Assembly: GCA_009838975.1 (NCBI GenBank)
Contig: VXQO01000026.1
Location: 1 to 53,315, forward strand
Direction of reading: 5' to 3'
Source: Gemmatimonadota bacterium
GTDB taxonomy: Bacteria > Gemmatimonadota > Gemmatimonadetes > Longimicrobiales > Gaopeijiaceae
DNA length: 53,315 nucleotides
Part shown: positions 19,140 through 28,359 of the stretch, one piece after another
Position numbering within the stretch: position 1 is the stretch's first letter
Layout: the number at the start of each line of letters is the position of its first letter
Position numbers and translations under genes: made by a program
Notes under the pieces: generated by a model
The model's database searches: none
Seen by the model: only the letters and a program-made list of their open reading frames with translations
Told to the model about the DNA's origin: nothing

Positions 19140-22100
19140 GCCAGCTCTACCTCGACTTTGAGGAGGGCCGCGGCCGCGCGGTGCCGCCGCCCGCCGGCGA
19201 GCACGCCACGGCCTGCATTCTCGTGCAGGAGATGGAGCGCATCGCACGGGACGGCGGGCGGGCTCGCAAGATCCTGATCGCGCGCACGCGCGGCGAGGGC
19301 AAGGAGCTGCTGCGCCAGGTTGCGTTGCGCGGTCGGTCATGGGTGGGATTTGAGGTCAACACTTTACGACCCCTCGCATCAAAAATCGTTGCGCGGCAAC
19401 TGTCCGCCGCGGGCCGCACGGTGATCGACTCCTTCGACGAGCACGCGCTCGTGGAGCGCGCCATCGACGAGGCGCTCGCAGCCGGGCGCGGCTTCCGTTT
19501 TCCGACGCTCCGCGAGAAGGTGGGCTTCCGCGACGCGGTCCGTCACTCGGTGGCGGCGCTGCGCTTGGGAGGCATCGATTCCCGCTCGATCCCCGCGTCC
19601 GAGCGGGCGACGGATCGGCAGGCGCTGATCACTGCCGTGCTCCGCCGGTACGAGGAGCTCCTCGAAGCCGGCAACCTTGCGGACAATGCGATGGTGCTGC
19701 GGACCGCCACCCGGCTTCTCGAAGACGATGCCGCCGCCCCGCCCCTGAGCGATCCGACCTTCCTGCTGCCGGGCCTTCCCGACCGTGGCCTCGCGGGACG
19801 CTTCGCACGCGCGCTGCAGGACCGCGGCGCGACGCTGCTCAGGACGGACCCGGTCGAGGGAATGCGGGTACCGAAGGGCATCCTCTGGGACGTAGCGCCA
19901 CCCGCCGCGGCGGGAAGCTATCTGCACGCCGTCGAGCGCTTCGAAGGGCCGCGGCCGCGTATCGAAATCTTCGCGGCGGGCTCGGTCCAGGACGAGATGC
20001 GGGGAGTCCTGCGCCGCGCGATCGACCTGGGCGCGCGCTGGGACGAAGTCGAGGTGATCGCCGCGGACCCCTCCCTGTACGGCTCGGCGCTGCACGCGCT
20101 GGCGGCGGCCCTGGACATACCCGTCACCTTCGCGGTGGGACTCCCCGTCGAGCGCACGCGTCCCGGCCGCGGGGTCACGACCTACTTCCAGTGGATCGAG
20201 AACGGTTTCCATGAATCGCGGCTTCGGGCCCTGATCGAGGCCGGGGACGTGCAGCCGCCCCCGCCGGGCGACCGTCTATCGGGTCCCGATCTGGCCCGCG
20301 AACTGAGACGGCTGCGCATCGGGTGGGGCAGGCAGCGCCATCTCGCCCGGGTGGAGCGGGCCATCGAGGGTCTGGATGGCTTGAAGCGGCGCCCCTTGCA
20401 AAACGAGGAGGGCTTCGAACGGCTCAAGCAGCGGAGGCGCGAGAATCTGCTCGCCCTGCAGGCGCTCATTCGACCCCTTCTGGAGGCCACCCCTCCGGTC
20501 GACGGCACCGTGTCCCCCGCCCGGGTCGCGACCGGCGTCAAGAGCATCCTCGCGCGCGTCGCCCCGGGCACCGACACCGACGACACCGCCCGGGACCGGC
20601 TGCTCCGCCAGCTCGACCGTATCGAGGCGACGCTGACCCGGCCGACCGACTACCCGTCGGCCGCGGCCATCGTCAAGTCCTTCCTCCAGATCCGTATTCC
20701 CGCGCCAAGAGCCGAAGGCATGGCGCCCTGGAGTTCGGCCGCCGGCCACCTGTACCTGACCGACTTCGCCCACGGCGGAGCCACGGGTCGGCCGTACACC
20801 TTCGTCGTGGGAATGGACTCGGGGCGCTTCCCGGGGTCCACCATGGAGGATCCGCTGCTGCTGGACAGGGAACGGTGGCATCTGGGGCGCGGCGAGCTCC
20901 CCCTCGCGCGCGACCGGATCGCAGAGGCCCGCTTCAACTTCGCCCAGCTGATCGCGCGTCTCCGGGGGACGCTGACCCTCAGTTACTCGCGCTGGGATCC
21001 GACCGAAGCGCGCGAACTGGCACCGGCGCCGGAACTGCTCCAGGCGCTGCGTCTGCGCGAGGGCGACCGGACCCTCAACTTCGAGCACCTCGAGGCTCAC
21101 CTGGGCGCCAGCGAGTCCCGCCTCCCGCGGGCCGAACTCGCCACCGATGTCGACGCGGGAGACGTCTGGCTGCGCGCCCTGGCCTCGGCCGACGGCAGGT
21201 TGCTCGACGGACTCGACGCGGTCGGGCGTGCCTATCCCCGACTGGGCCTGGGGATGGAGGCAGCGGAGGGGTTGCGGAGCGACCTGGCCTCGGTGCACAC
21301 GGGGTCTCTGGGGACGCATTCGCCTCCGCTCTCCTACCAGGAACTGTCGGGTCACACATTCTCGGCGAGCGGACTGGGAAGCCTCGGCGCCTGTCCGCGC
21401 CGCTTCCTGTTCAGGCATGTCCTGCGCGCCTATCCGCCCGACGACCCGGAGTTCGATGCCCACCGCTGGCTCAATCCGCTTGAGCGGGGCGGTCTCCTGC
21501 ACTCGATCTACCAGCACGCACTGGAGTTGGCGCGGGAACGGGGACTGGACCCCGAAGACGAGGGTTTTCTTGCGCTGGCCCTGTCGCTTGTCGACGCCGA
21601 GGGGGCGCGGAAGCTGTGGCAGGTGCCCGCGCCCAGCCATTCGGTCCACGAGTGGGAGATGGCGGCGCTGCGCGACGACGTCCGATCCTTTGTCGAGATG
21701 ATTCGCAGCGAACCGCCGCCGTGGATCGCCCTGGAGATGCCCTTCGGGGTGACCGACGATCCCGTGGCGATCGAAGCGGACGGGCGGCCCGTACAGGTGC
21801 GCGGCTACATTGACAGGCTCGACGACCACGGGGCCGAGCTGAGGGTGGTCGACTACAAGACCGGCACCGACCACGGGTACGGCGGAAAGTCGGGGATCTA
21901 CGACGGTGGCCGCCGGGTGCAGCACGTGATCTATACCCTGGCGGCCGCGAGCGTCCTGGACAGGACTGTCAGCGGGATGGAGTACCACTTCCCGACACGC
22001 CGCGGCGAGAACCGCGTGTGGCCGTTCGAGACGGAAGAGCTGTCGGCCGGCGGACTTCTTGTCGCGACCCTGCTCGAAGGTGTTGCCGCGGGGGAATTCC

Positions 22101-22279
22101 CGGCGACCGACGACGCGAAGAGCGACTGCCGCTTCTGCGACTACGGTGAGGTGTGCGGGGTGCGGAGCGGCAACTGGGGGCAGATCTCCTGCCGCTTTGC
22201 CGACTGGACGGCCCGCAATCTGAAGGATCTGCCGGAACTCGGGTCCCTCCGCCGCGTGCGCAACTGGGAGGACGAGTGA
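19136..22279 (+). CDS. addB: AddB-like helicase-nuclease subunit (PD-(D/E)XK, Fe-S type)
   Basis: The 1047-residue protein resembles AddB, which with AddA resects double-strand breaks for RecA-dependent repair. The N-terminal two thirds are a divergent inactive-helicase-like region (TDFAHGGATGRPYTFVVGMDSGRFPG) in which no clear Walker A is seen. The C-terminal nuclease has the acidic residue in RGYIDRLDD (about 889) and VVDYKTG (about 904). Four cysteines frame the nuclease: one in GACPRRF (about 754) and three in CRFCDYGEVCG (about 997-1006), the layout of the AddB 4Fe-4S staple. The GTG start overlaps the upstream stop, and its stop overlaps the GTG of addA. Those overlaps and the AddA neighbour support the call. 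Confidence 0.85.
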   Translation: MSQLYLDFEEGRGRAVPPPAGEHATACILVQEMERIARDGGRARKILIARTRGEGKELLRQVALRGRSWVGFEVNTLRPLASKIVARQLSAAGRTVIDSFDEHALVERAIDEALAAGRGFRFPTLREKVGFRDAVRHSVAALRLGGIDSRSIPASERATDRQALITAVLRRYEELLEAGNLADNAMVLRTATRLLEDDAAAPPLSDPTFLLPGLPDRGLAGRFARALQDRGATLLRTDPVEGMRVPKGILWDVAPPAAAGSYLHAVERFEGPRPRIEIFAAGSVQDEMRGVLRRAIDLGARWDEVEVIAADPSLYGSALHALAAALDIPVTFAVGLPVERTRPGRGVTTYFQWIENGFHESRLRALIEAGDVQPPPPGDRLSGPDLARELRRLRIGWGRQRHLARVERAIEGLDGLKRRPLQNEEGFERLKQRRRENLLALQALIRPLLEATPPVDGTVSPARVATGVKSILARVAPGTDTDDTARDRLLRQLDRIEATLTRPTDYPSAAAIVKSFLQIRIPAPRAEGMAPWSSAAGHLYLTDFAHGGATGRPYTFVVGMDSGRFPGSTMEDPLLLDRERWHLGRGELPLARDRIAEARFNFAQLIARLRGTLTLSYSRWDPTEARELAPAPELLQALRLREGDRTLNFEHLEAHLGASESRLPRAELATDVDAGDVWLRALASADGRLLDGLDAVGRAYPRLGLGMEAAEGLRSDLASVHTGSLGTHSPPLSYQELSGHTFSASGLGSLGACPRRFLFRHVLRAYPPDDPEFDAHRWLNPLERGGLLHSIYQHALELARERGLDPEDEGFLALALSLVDAEGARKLWQVPAPSHSVHEWEMAALRDDVRSFVEMIRSEPPPWIALEMPFGVTDDPVAIEADGRPVQVRGYIDRLDDHGAELRVVDYKTGTDHGYGGKSGIYDGGRRVQHVIYTLAAASVLDRTVSGMEYHFPTRRGENRVWPFETEELSAGGLLVATLLEGVAAGEFPATDDAKSDCRFCDYGEVCGVRSGNWGQISCRFADWTARNLKDLPELGSLRRVRNWEDE

Positions 22280-25200
22280 CCGAACTGATCCTCCCTCCCG
22301 ACCAGGCGGCCCGGGATCGGATTGCCAGGGACCTGGAACGCAACCTGCTGGTCGAAGCGGGGGCCGGGTCGGGGAAGACCACGTCGCTGGTGGACCGCAT
22401 GGTCGCATTGGTGCGGAGCCGGGCATGCACGGTCGACCAGATCGCCGCGGTCACCTTCACCCGCAAGGCGGCCGCCGAGTTGCGCCAGAAGTTCCAGGTG
22501 GTGCTGGAACGGGAAGCGGCGAAACTTGCGCCCTGGCACCCGGATCTCGATGCGCTGGACGCCGCCATCCGCGACATCGATCACGCCTTCCTGGGCACCA
22601 TCCACGCCTTCTGTGCCAGGCTGCTCCGCGAGCGGCCTCTCGAAGCAGGACTCGATCCCGGCTTTCGCGAAGTGCTGGAGTCGGAGGCGGAGCGCATGCA
22701 GCGCACCGCCTGGGTCGAGTACCTGGAGCGCCTGGCCACGGACGGGGATCCCCGCCTGGAGGAGCTGGACCGGCTCGGCATCGCGCCCGACCACCTTCAG
22801 GACACGTTCCGGGAGCTGGTCGAAAACCCGGATGTCGACTACGGCTTCGAGCGCGTTGAGCCACCCGACGCCGAGGCCGTCGGCGCGGTGCGGGCCGACT
22901 TCGAGGCTCTCCTCGACCGTGCCCGGGGACTGATGCTGGGCCGCACGCCGGAGGATGGATGGGACAACTTCGGCAAGCGGATCCGCACGCTCCTGTACTG
23001 GCGCCGCACTCTGGACTGGAGCGATCCGAGGGCCTTCTTCGACGCGCTGGCCCGGGTGCACCTGAAAAAGAGTGGACTGGTTCAGAAGCGGTGGGCCGAC
23101 GGCGGGGCGGGCAAGGCGCGGGCCAAGCGGCTTTTCGAGGACTTCTGCGACTTTGCGGGGCCCGGAGGGCCGGCGGACAGGGTGCTGCGCCAGTGGTGGG
23201 CCTACCGCTATCCGGTCGCCATCGACGTCGCCCGGCACGCGGCCGCGGCCTTCGCGGGCCAGCGCAAGGACCGCGGCCAGATCAACTTCCAGGACCTGCT
23301 GGTCCTCTCGGCGGCGCTGCTCCGCAACAATCCCGAGGCTCGCCGCGACCTGGGCCGACGCTATCCACGTCTTCTCGTCGACGAATTCCAGGACACCGAC
23401 CCCCTGCAGGCGGAGATCCTGCTCCTGCTCGCCAGCGACCCGGAGTCCGGTGACGATTGGCGCAGCGTGGTGCCTCGTCCCGGTGCGCTCTTTGTAGTCG
23501 GAGATCCCAAGCAGAGCATCTACCGCTTCCGGCGCGCCGACATCGCGCTGTACCAGCTCGTCAAGGAGCGGTTCGAGGATTTCGGCGACGTGCTCCTCCT
23601 CGAAGCCAACTTCCGCTCCCTCGGCGGCATCGAGGCGCTGGTGAAGGGGGTCTTCGACCGTGAGGGCCGGTTCGGGAAGGACGACAGCGACCGCCAGGCA
23701 GCCTTCGCCCCCCTGCTGACGCAGCGCGAGGGGACGGGCGTGCTGGCAACCTACTCGGTCTCGGGCAGCAGGCAGGACGAGGTCGCGCGGGACGATGCCG
23801 ACCGGATTGCCACCGAGATCGCGCGCCGCGTGGCGGTAGGTGAACGCGAAGCCGACGACTTCCTGATCCTCACACGGAACCGCAAGTACCTCTCGGTCTA
23901 TGCCCGGGCCCTCGAGGACCGAAACCTGCCCGTCGACGTGTCGGGCGCCGGGGTGGGCTTCGAGGACGAACTGGCCGCTCTCCTCCTCCTCTTCCGCTGT
24001 CTGGAGGATCCGGCGAATCAGCCGCGGGTCCTCGGTGTGCTGACGGGCCCGCTCTTCGGGATCACGCTGGACCGGCTGGTGGCGTACCGGGACTGCGGCG
24101 GCCGTTTCAGGATCAACCGACCGGTCGAGGGCAAGGGCGAGGTGGCGGACGCGATGAACGTGCTGCACGGGTGGTGGAAGCGGGCGCTACGCGAGCCGGC
24201 TGACGTTACGGCCGAGCGCCTGATCGGCGAGACCGGACTCTTTCCCCTTGCCGCCGCAGGGAACCTCGGAGGATTGCGTGCCGGGGCGCTCTCCTACCTC
24301 CTCGATGCGGTGCGCGCCCGGGCGCTGGAGGGCGACACGTCGATCGCGGGTGCCGTCGACGCTCTGGCGACCGCGCTGGACTGGGAGGACGCAGAGGCGC
24401 CGCTGGTGCCGGGGCGGGGGGACTGCGTCCGGGTGATGAACCTCCATCGGGCCAAGGGCCTGGAAGCGAATGTGGTCTTCCTCGCGGCGCCCTTTGGTGA
24501 ATTCGACCGGCAACCGCGGATGCGCGTCGCCCGGGACGAGACGGGGGCCGCACGCGGGACGATCCCGATCGTGGTCAAGCGTGGGTTTGCAACCGAGATC
24601 ATCACCCAGCCGGCGACCTGGGAAGAGGACCAGAGAGTGGAGGCCACGTTCGAGGAGGCGGAGAAGGTGCGCCTTCTGTACGTAGCCGCCACCCGGGCGA
24701 GGGACGAGCTGTGGATCGCGCGGGGAGCGGGGCTGCGGGGAAGGGATTCGTCGCCCTGGAAGGTGCTGGAGGACTGGGTGGCCGGGGTCGTGCCGGGTAT
24801 CCAGTTGCCGCGCGGTGCGGCCCCCGAGCCGGACCGGCTGGACCCGGAGATCGACCTCACAGTGCCGTTGGGGGCGGTGGCGTCGGCCGCGGCGCGCACC
24901 CGCAGTCCCACCTACCGGTTGGAGACCGTGACGGGGAGGGCGAAGGCGGGGGCTGTCCCGGACTCCGACCAGCGTGATCCCGCAGTGCGGACCGACCACT
25001 TCGACCCGTCTTCCGTCGGCCCGACGAGCGGCGGCTACGAGTGGGGCAGCGTGGTCCACGACGTGCTGGCGGCGGCGGGCGAGGGCACGCATGGCCAGGC
25101 CCTTGCACAGTACGCCCGCAGCCTGTTGATCGAATACGAGCGCCCGGTCGATGCGGCGGGCGAGCCCACCGAACTGGAGGCGCTGATGGCGCTCGTCGAG

Positions 25201-25524
25201 GCGGTGCGCGGCTCCGAGATCTGGGCGCGGGCGATGGCGAGCAGCGAGCGCCACAGCGAAGTCCCCTTCGCGCTGAGTCGCGGGGAACCCAACCGGCCCG
25301 ATGTCCTCGAGGGCGTGATCGACCTCGTTTTCCGGGACGGGAACAGCTGGATCGTCGCCGACTACAAGACAGACAGCGGCGACGATCCCGAGTTTGCAGA
25401 CAGGGTGAGCCGCTACCGCGCCCAGGTCGACCTCTACGCGGAGTGCTGGGAGCAGCTGACGGGTGAGGAGGTCGGCGAGCGGGCGCTGGTGTTCACGGCG
25501 CAGGGACGGACGGAATCATGGTGA
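22276..25524 (+). CDS. addA: AddA-like UvrD/REP helicase with C-terminal nuclease
   Basis: This 1082-residue superfamily-1A helicase unwinds DNA ends and degrades them with its own nuclease. Walker A GAGSGKT is at 29-35, motif Ia VTFTRKAAAELR at about 58, Walker B LLVDEFQDTDPLQ at about 366, motif III VVGDPKQSIYRFRRAD follows, and motif V/VI (VRVMNLHRAKGLEANVV; LLYVAATRARDELW) comes late. The C-terminal PD-(D/E)XK domain has EGVIDLVFRD and VADYKTD (about 1014-1031). The GTG start overlaps the addB TGA; the frame is open upstream inside addB, but Walker A position and the overlap favour 22276. Length is slightly shorter than Bacillus AddA. The next 126 bases before the secreted protein gene show no gene. 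Confidence 0.92.
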   Translation: MTELILPPDQAARDRIARDLERNLLVEAGAGSGKTTSLVDRMVALVRSRACTVDQIAAVTFTRKAAAELRQKFQVVLEREAAKLAPWHPDLDALDAAIRDIDHAFLGTIHAFCARLLRERPLEAGLDPGFREVLESEAERMQRTAWVEYLERLATDGDPRLEELDRLGIAPDHLQDTFRELVENPDVDYGFERVEPPDAEAVGAVRADFEALLDRARGLMLGRTPEDGWDNFGKRIRTLLYWRRTLDWSDPRAFFDALARVHLKKSGLVQKRWADGGAGKARAKRLFEDFCDFAGPGGPADRVLRQWWAYRYPVAIDVARHAAAAFAGQRKDRGQINFQDLLVLSAALLRNNPEARRDLGRRYPRLLVDEFQDTDPLQAEILLLLASDPESGDDWRSVVPRPGALFVVGDPKQSIYRFRRADIALYQLVKERFEDFGDVLLLEANFRSLGGIEALVKGVFDREGRFGKDDSDRQAAFAPLLTQREGTGVLATYSVSGSRQDEVARDDADRIATEIARRVAVGEREADDFLILTRNRKYLSVYARALEDRNLPVDVSGAGVGFEDELAALLLLFRCLEDPANQPRVLGVLTGPLFGITLDRLVAYRDCGGRFRINRPVEGKGEVADAMNVLHGWWKRALREPADVTAERLIGETGLFPLAAAGNLGGLRAGALSYLLDAVRARALEGDTSIAGAVDALATALDWEDAEAPLVPGRGDCVRVMNLHRAKGLEANVVFLAAPFGEFDRQPRMRVARDETGAARGTIPIVVKRGFATEIITQPATWEEDQRVEATFEEAEKVRLLYVAATRARDELWIARGAGLRGRDSSPWKVLEDWVAGVVPGIQLPRGAAPEPDRLDPEIDLTVPLGAVASAAARTRSPTYRLETVTGRAKAGAVPDSDQRDPAVRTDHFDPSSVGPTSGGYEWGSVVHDVLAAAGEGTHGQALAQYARSLLIEYERPVDAAGEPTELEALMALVEAVRGSEIWARAMASSERHSEVPFALSRGEPNRPDVLEGVIDLVFRDGNSWIVADYKTDSGDDPEFADRVSRYRAQVDLYAECWEQLTGEEVGERALVFTAQGRTESW

Positions 25525-25650
25525 CCTGTTGCCCGGAGGGCTTGTCCCAGGCCGTAGACGCCACCAAACTGGGCTGACCGACGGGGTGACTCCAAAGACC
25601 CGTCACAGACTCCGAGCCCCGCCGACACCTCTTCGATTCCAGGACGCAAC

Positions 25651-26322
25651 ATGTTCAGTACGAGATACTTGCCCGCCGCGCCGGTCACGTTGGCCATCGC
25701 CGCCGCAGCCTTGGTGCTCACGGCCCTCCCCGCCGCCGCCCAGGACGACGAAGGACTGCCCTTCCCCGAAGGCTGGCAGGTCCGATTCGACCGCGAGGGC
25801 GCCAGCATGGACGACCTCTACCTCGTGACGATGACTCCCGGTTACCACGTCACCACTGGCCCGGCGATGATCGCGTGGCACCCCGATTCGGTCGCGACGG
25901 GAGATTTCCGCGTTGAGTCGGAGACCTTCCTTTTCGACCCGCAGGGGCGGCGCGAGGCGTTCGGTTTCTTCATCGGCGGCTCGGACCTGATGGGCCCGGA
26001 TCAGCGATACACCTATTTCCTGCTGCGCGAGGGTGGACAGTTCCTGGTGAAGAGCCGGGCGGGCACTGAGACTCCGGTCGTCCACGACTGGACCGCCCAC
26101 CCCGCGATCGTCTCCTACGCCACCAGGCCGGAGGGCTCGGCTACGGCAAAGAACGTGCTCGTGCTCGAAGCCACCGGCGACGAACTCCGCTTTTCGGTCA
26201 ACGGCGAATCGCTATGGACCGGTCCGCGCGCGGGCTTGGCGACCGATGGAATCTTCGGATTGCGTGTGAACCACGGGCTCAACCTGCACATCACGAGCAT
26301 CGGGCACGTGCCAGTGAGATAA
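25651..26322 (+). CDS. Secreted LamG/DUF1080-like beta-sandwich protein
   Basis: This 223-residue protein has a clear signal peptide (MFSTRYLPAAP..., cleavage near AAAQ, residue about 31). The mature part is beta-rich and reads like a concanavalin-type jelly roll: GDFRVESETFLFDP, EAFGFFIGGSD, YTYFLLREGGQFLV, KNVLVLEATGDELRFSVNG, then GIFGLRVNHGLNLHI. Such modules bind sugars or act as non-catalytic secreted domains. No catalytic residues could be assigned. It stands alone between addA and the GIY-YIG gene. Weak ribosome binding site; the start is supported by the signal peptide. Confidence 0.7.
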   Translation: MFSTRYLPAAPVTLAIAAAALVLTALPAAAQDDEGLPFPEGWQVRFDREGASMDDLYLVTMTPGYHVTTGPAMIAWHPDSVATGDFRVESETFLFDPQGRREAFGFFIGGSDLMGPDQRYTYFLLREGGQFLVKSRAGTETPVVHDWTAHPAIVSYATRPEGSATAKNVLVLEATGDELRFSVNGESLWTGPRAGLATDGIFGLRVNHGLNLHITSIGHVPVR

Positions 26323-26362
26323 TGTAAAGTGGCCAGGGCCGAATGTAAGGTTGGATTTACAT
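26321..26362. promoter_or_regulatory. Repeated AATGTAA element and dyad before the GIY-YIG gene
   Basis: ATGTAA (26343-26348) and TTACAT (26357-26362) form a dyad with an eight-base centre. AATGTAA also occurs as a direct copy 21 bases earlier (26321-26327 and 26342-26348), that is, on the same helix face. The cluster begins near the stop of the secreted-protein gene and ends 13 bases before the GIY-YIG start, so it could be an operator. No regulator was identified. Confidence 0.4.
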
Positions 26363-26375
26363 ACAGGACGAGAGA

Positions 26376-27101
26376 TTGAACGAGCCTCTGCCAGCTCCGA
26401 CTTCAATCCGCATTCTGCTCGCTGACGGTACGCCGGATGGGATTCGCATTGTCGAGAAACCCAATTGGACGGGCCGCGCATTGTCCGCTGCCAGATCGCA
26501 CCTCAAGCGCGCTCTGAAACGTGAGGAGTTCGACAGACCGGGGATCTACTTGCTGACCGGGTGGAGCCAAGAAGGGGAACGGCAGGCGTACATCGGCGAG
26601 TCTGAAGACTTGCGGGTCCGAATCAAGCTGCATACAGGGGACAAGGGCTTCTGGACTCGTGTGGTGGCGTTCCTGAGCACCAACGATAGTCTCAACAAGG
26701 CCTATCTGCGCTACTTGGAAGCACGGCTGATACGTCTGGCAATTGTGGGACATCGTGAACCAAACCAACCCCTCTCCCCGCCACTGTCCGAAATGGACAC
26801 GGCTGACGCGGAGTGGTTCCTTGCCGAGATGCGGGTGATCTTTCCGCTGCTCGGAGTGGACGCGTTCGAGGAGGTCTCCGGGGCCCCCGGCCGCGAGCTG
26901 CCGAAGCTGCGCCTTGTGACCAAGCGGGCGGATGCGGATGGTCGGGAGGTTGACGATGGATTCGTGGTGATGCAGGGGTCACGCGCAAGCGTAACCGAGA
27001 CGCCGGCGATCCCGGACCGTTTGAAGAAGGAGCGTGAGAAACTGCTTCAAAACGGTGTATTGGTTCCGGAGGGCGAGGAGCTTAGGTTCACCCAGGACTA
27101 G
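26376..27101 (+). CDS. GIY-YIG nuclease-family protein with DUF4357-like C-terminus
   Basis: This 241-residue protein has GIY at 56-58, YIG at 72-74 (AYIGESEDL), the expected Arg82 and the late Glu115 in YLEARLIRLA, all consistent with a GIY-YIG endonuclease core. Residues 1-50 form a small N-terminal module (IRILLADGTPDGIR...NWTG) and the C-terminus (DGFVVMQGSRASVTE) resembles DUF4357. Proteins with this arrangement are common accessory genes of unknown target, sometimes near mobile DNA. It starts with TTG behind GGACGAG. It looks less GC-rich than its neighbours, which suggests later acquisition. No partner methylase or defence gene is adjacent. The following 261 bases show nothing recognisable. 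Confidence 0.85.
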   Translation: MNEPLPAPTSIRILLADGTPDGIRIVEKPNWTGRALSAARSHLKRALKREEFDRPGIYLLTGWSQEGERQAYIGESEDLRVRIKLHTGDKGFWTRVVAFLSTNDSLNKAYLRYLEARLIRLAIVGHREPNQPLSPPLSEMDTADAEWFLAEMRVIFPLLGVDAFEEVSGAPGRELPKLRLVTKRADADGREVDDGFVVMQGSRASVTETPAIPDRLKKEREKLLQNGVLVPEGEELRFTQD

Positions 27102-27362
27102 CGCTTTTCGTCGCCTTCGGCAGCCGCCGGCGTAGTTTGCGGGGCTGCTGTAAACGGGCAAGCTAAAGCTTCGAACCACTCGGGTACCGAAGCCGTCGCT
27201 GGGGCCGTCGAAGGAACACAGCCCGGCAGTTGGCCCTCCGGGACTGGTCGGCCGGTCAGACAGCTGATTCAATCGCATAACCGGCGGTCCGCTCCAGGTC
27301 GGCAAGAGCTTGCGGCCGATGCGCTTGCGGGCGCACCGCGGGAACCGTATCGTGACGGCGTC

Positions 27363-28211
27363 ATGCGCCGTCCCCCGCGAAGGAGTCCGTTCTTGAAGGC
27401 GATCATCTCGGCAGGGGTTGGCGCATTGGGGATGTTCGCCGTGGCGGGGCTCGTGTCCGGCGCCGAGGCCACCCCTGGGGAGATGCCGTCAGCTGCCGTT
27501 GCGCAGGACACGCCGGTGGTCCAGCAAACTCCCCCCCCGCCGCGGCGGCGTTCCTGGTGGTCGCGCAACCGCTACCCCGGCCCGATTCCCACGCCCGAGG
27601 AGTGGCGGCCCCCTGCCGGCCCGGTCCGCATAGCCCTGCAGGTGGGTCACTGGCGCGCGGACGAGGCCCCCCTCGAGCTGTCCGGACTGCGACGCAACGG
27701 CACAAGCTGGAACGGGACGCACGAGCGGGAATTCAACCTCGTGATCGTCCGGCGCACCGCGGCCATGCTGGAGGAACTCGGCTACGTGGTCGACATTCTG
27801 CCGGCGGTGGTCCCTCCCGACTACCGCGCCCACCTCTTCCTCGCCATCCACGCCGACGCGAGCAACGATCCGGGTGCGAGGGGCTACCGGGTGTCGGCGC
27901 CGAGGCGGGACGCCACCGGACGCGCGCAGGACTTCGTCGACCTGCTCTACCAGACCTATGGTCCCGCGACCGGGATCAGGCGGCTTGAGGACACGACCCG
28001 GCGCATGCGCAACTACTACGCCTTCAACTATCGCCGCTACGAGCACGCCCTGCACCCGATGACCATCGCGGCCATCATCGAAACCGGCTTCCTTACCAAC
28101 GCCGGCGACCGCGCGGTGATCATGAATCAGCCGGAGCGCGTCGCTCGGGGGATTGTCGACGCGATCAAGGCCTTCCCGATCACCCCCCCGCCGGGACGCT
28201 CCGAGGACTGA
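27363..28211 (+). CDS. N-acetylmuramoyl-L-alanine amidase (Amidase_3)
   Basis: The 282-residue protein cleaves the bond between muramic acid and L-alanine in peptidoglycan, in the periplasm. Residues 11-33 form a signal or anchor segment, followed by a Pro/Arg-rich linker to about 85. The zinc site comprises His96 (QVGHW), a Glu in THEREFN (121 or 123) and His163 (LAIHADAS). The catalytic Glu240 lies in IIETGFLTNAGDRA. The domain is compact, as in AmiC/CwlM relatives, with no extra binding repeats visible. The start lacks a strong ribosome binding site. It stands alone and converges on the S9 gene at 28360; the 148-base gap contains no clear terminator. Confidence 0.85.
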   Translation: MRRPPRRSPFLKAIISAGVGALGMFAVAGLVSGAEATPGEMPSAAVAQDTPVVQQTPPPPRRRSWWSRNRYPGPIPTPEEWRPPAGPVRIALQVGHWRADEAPLELSGLRRNGTSWNGTHEREFNLVIVRRTAAMLEELGYVVDILPAVVPPDYRAHLFLAIHADASNDPGARGYRVSAPRRDATGRAQDFVDLLYQTYGPATGIRRLEDTTRRMRNYYAFNYRRYEHALHPMTIAAIIETGFLTNAGDRAVIMNQPERVARGIVDAIKAFPITPPPGRSED

Positions 28212-28359
28212 GGCCAAGACGGGTCCGCCACGTCGCAGGCGGGCCGCAAAGACGTTTCAGCTGAAGCGCGCCAGCCCTCTTTCGCGAGACGAGGTCTGCG
28301 CCTGGATCGTCACAAAGTCAATTTGAGCAGTCATAAATCGCCTTCATGTCTATTTCAGC

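Noticed and set aside
20276..24168. Two long antisense frames opposite addB and addA
   Set aside because: Both lie wholly against genes with helicase and nuclease motifs and have no ribosome binding site or recognisable domain.
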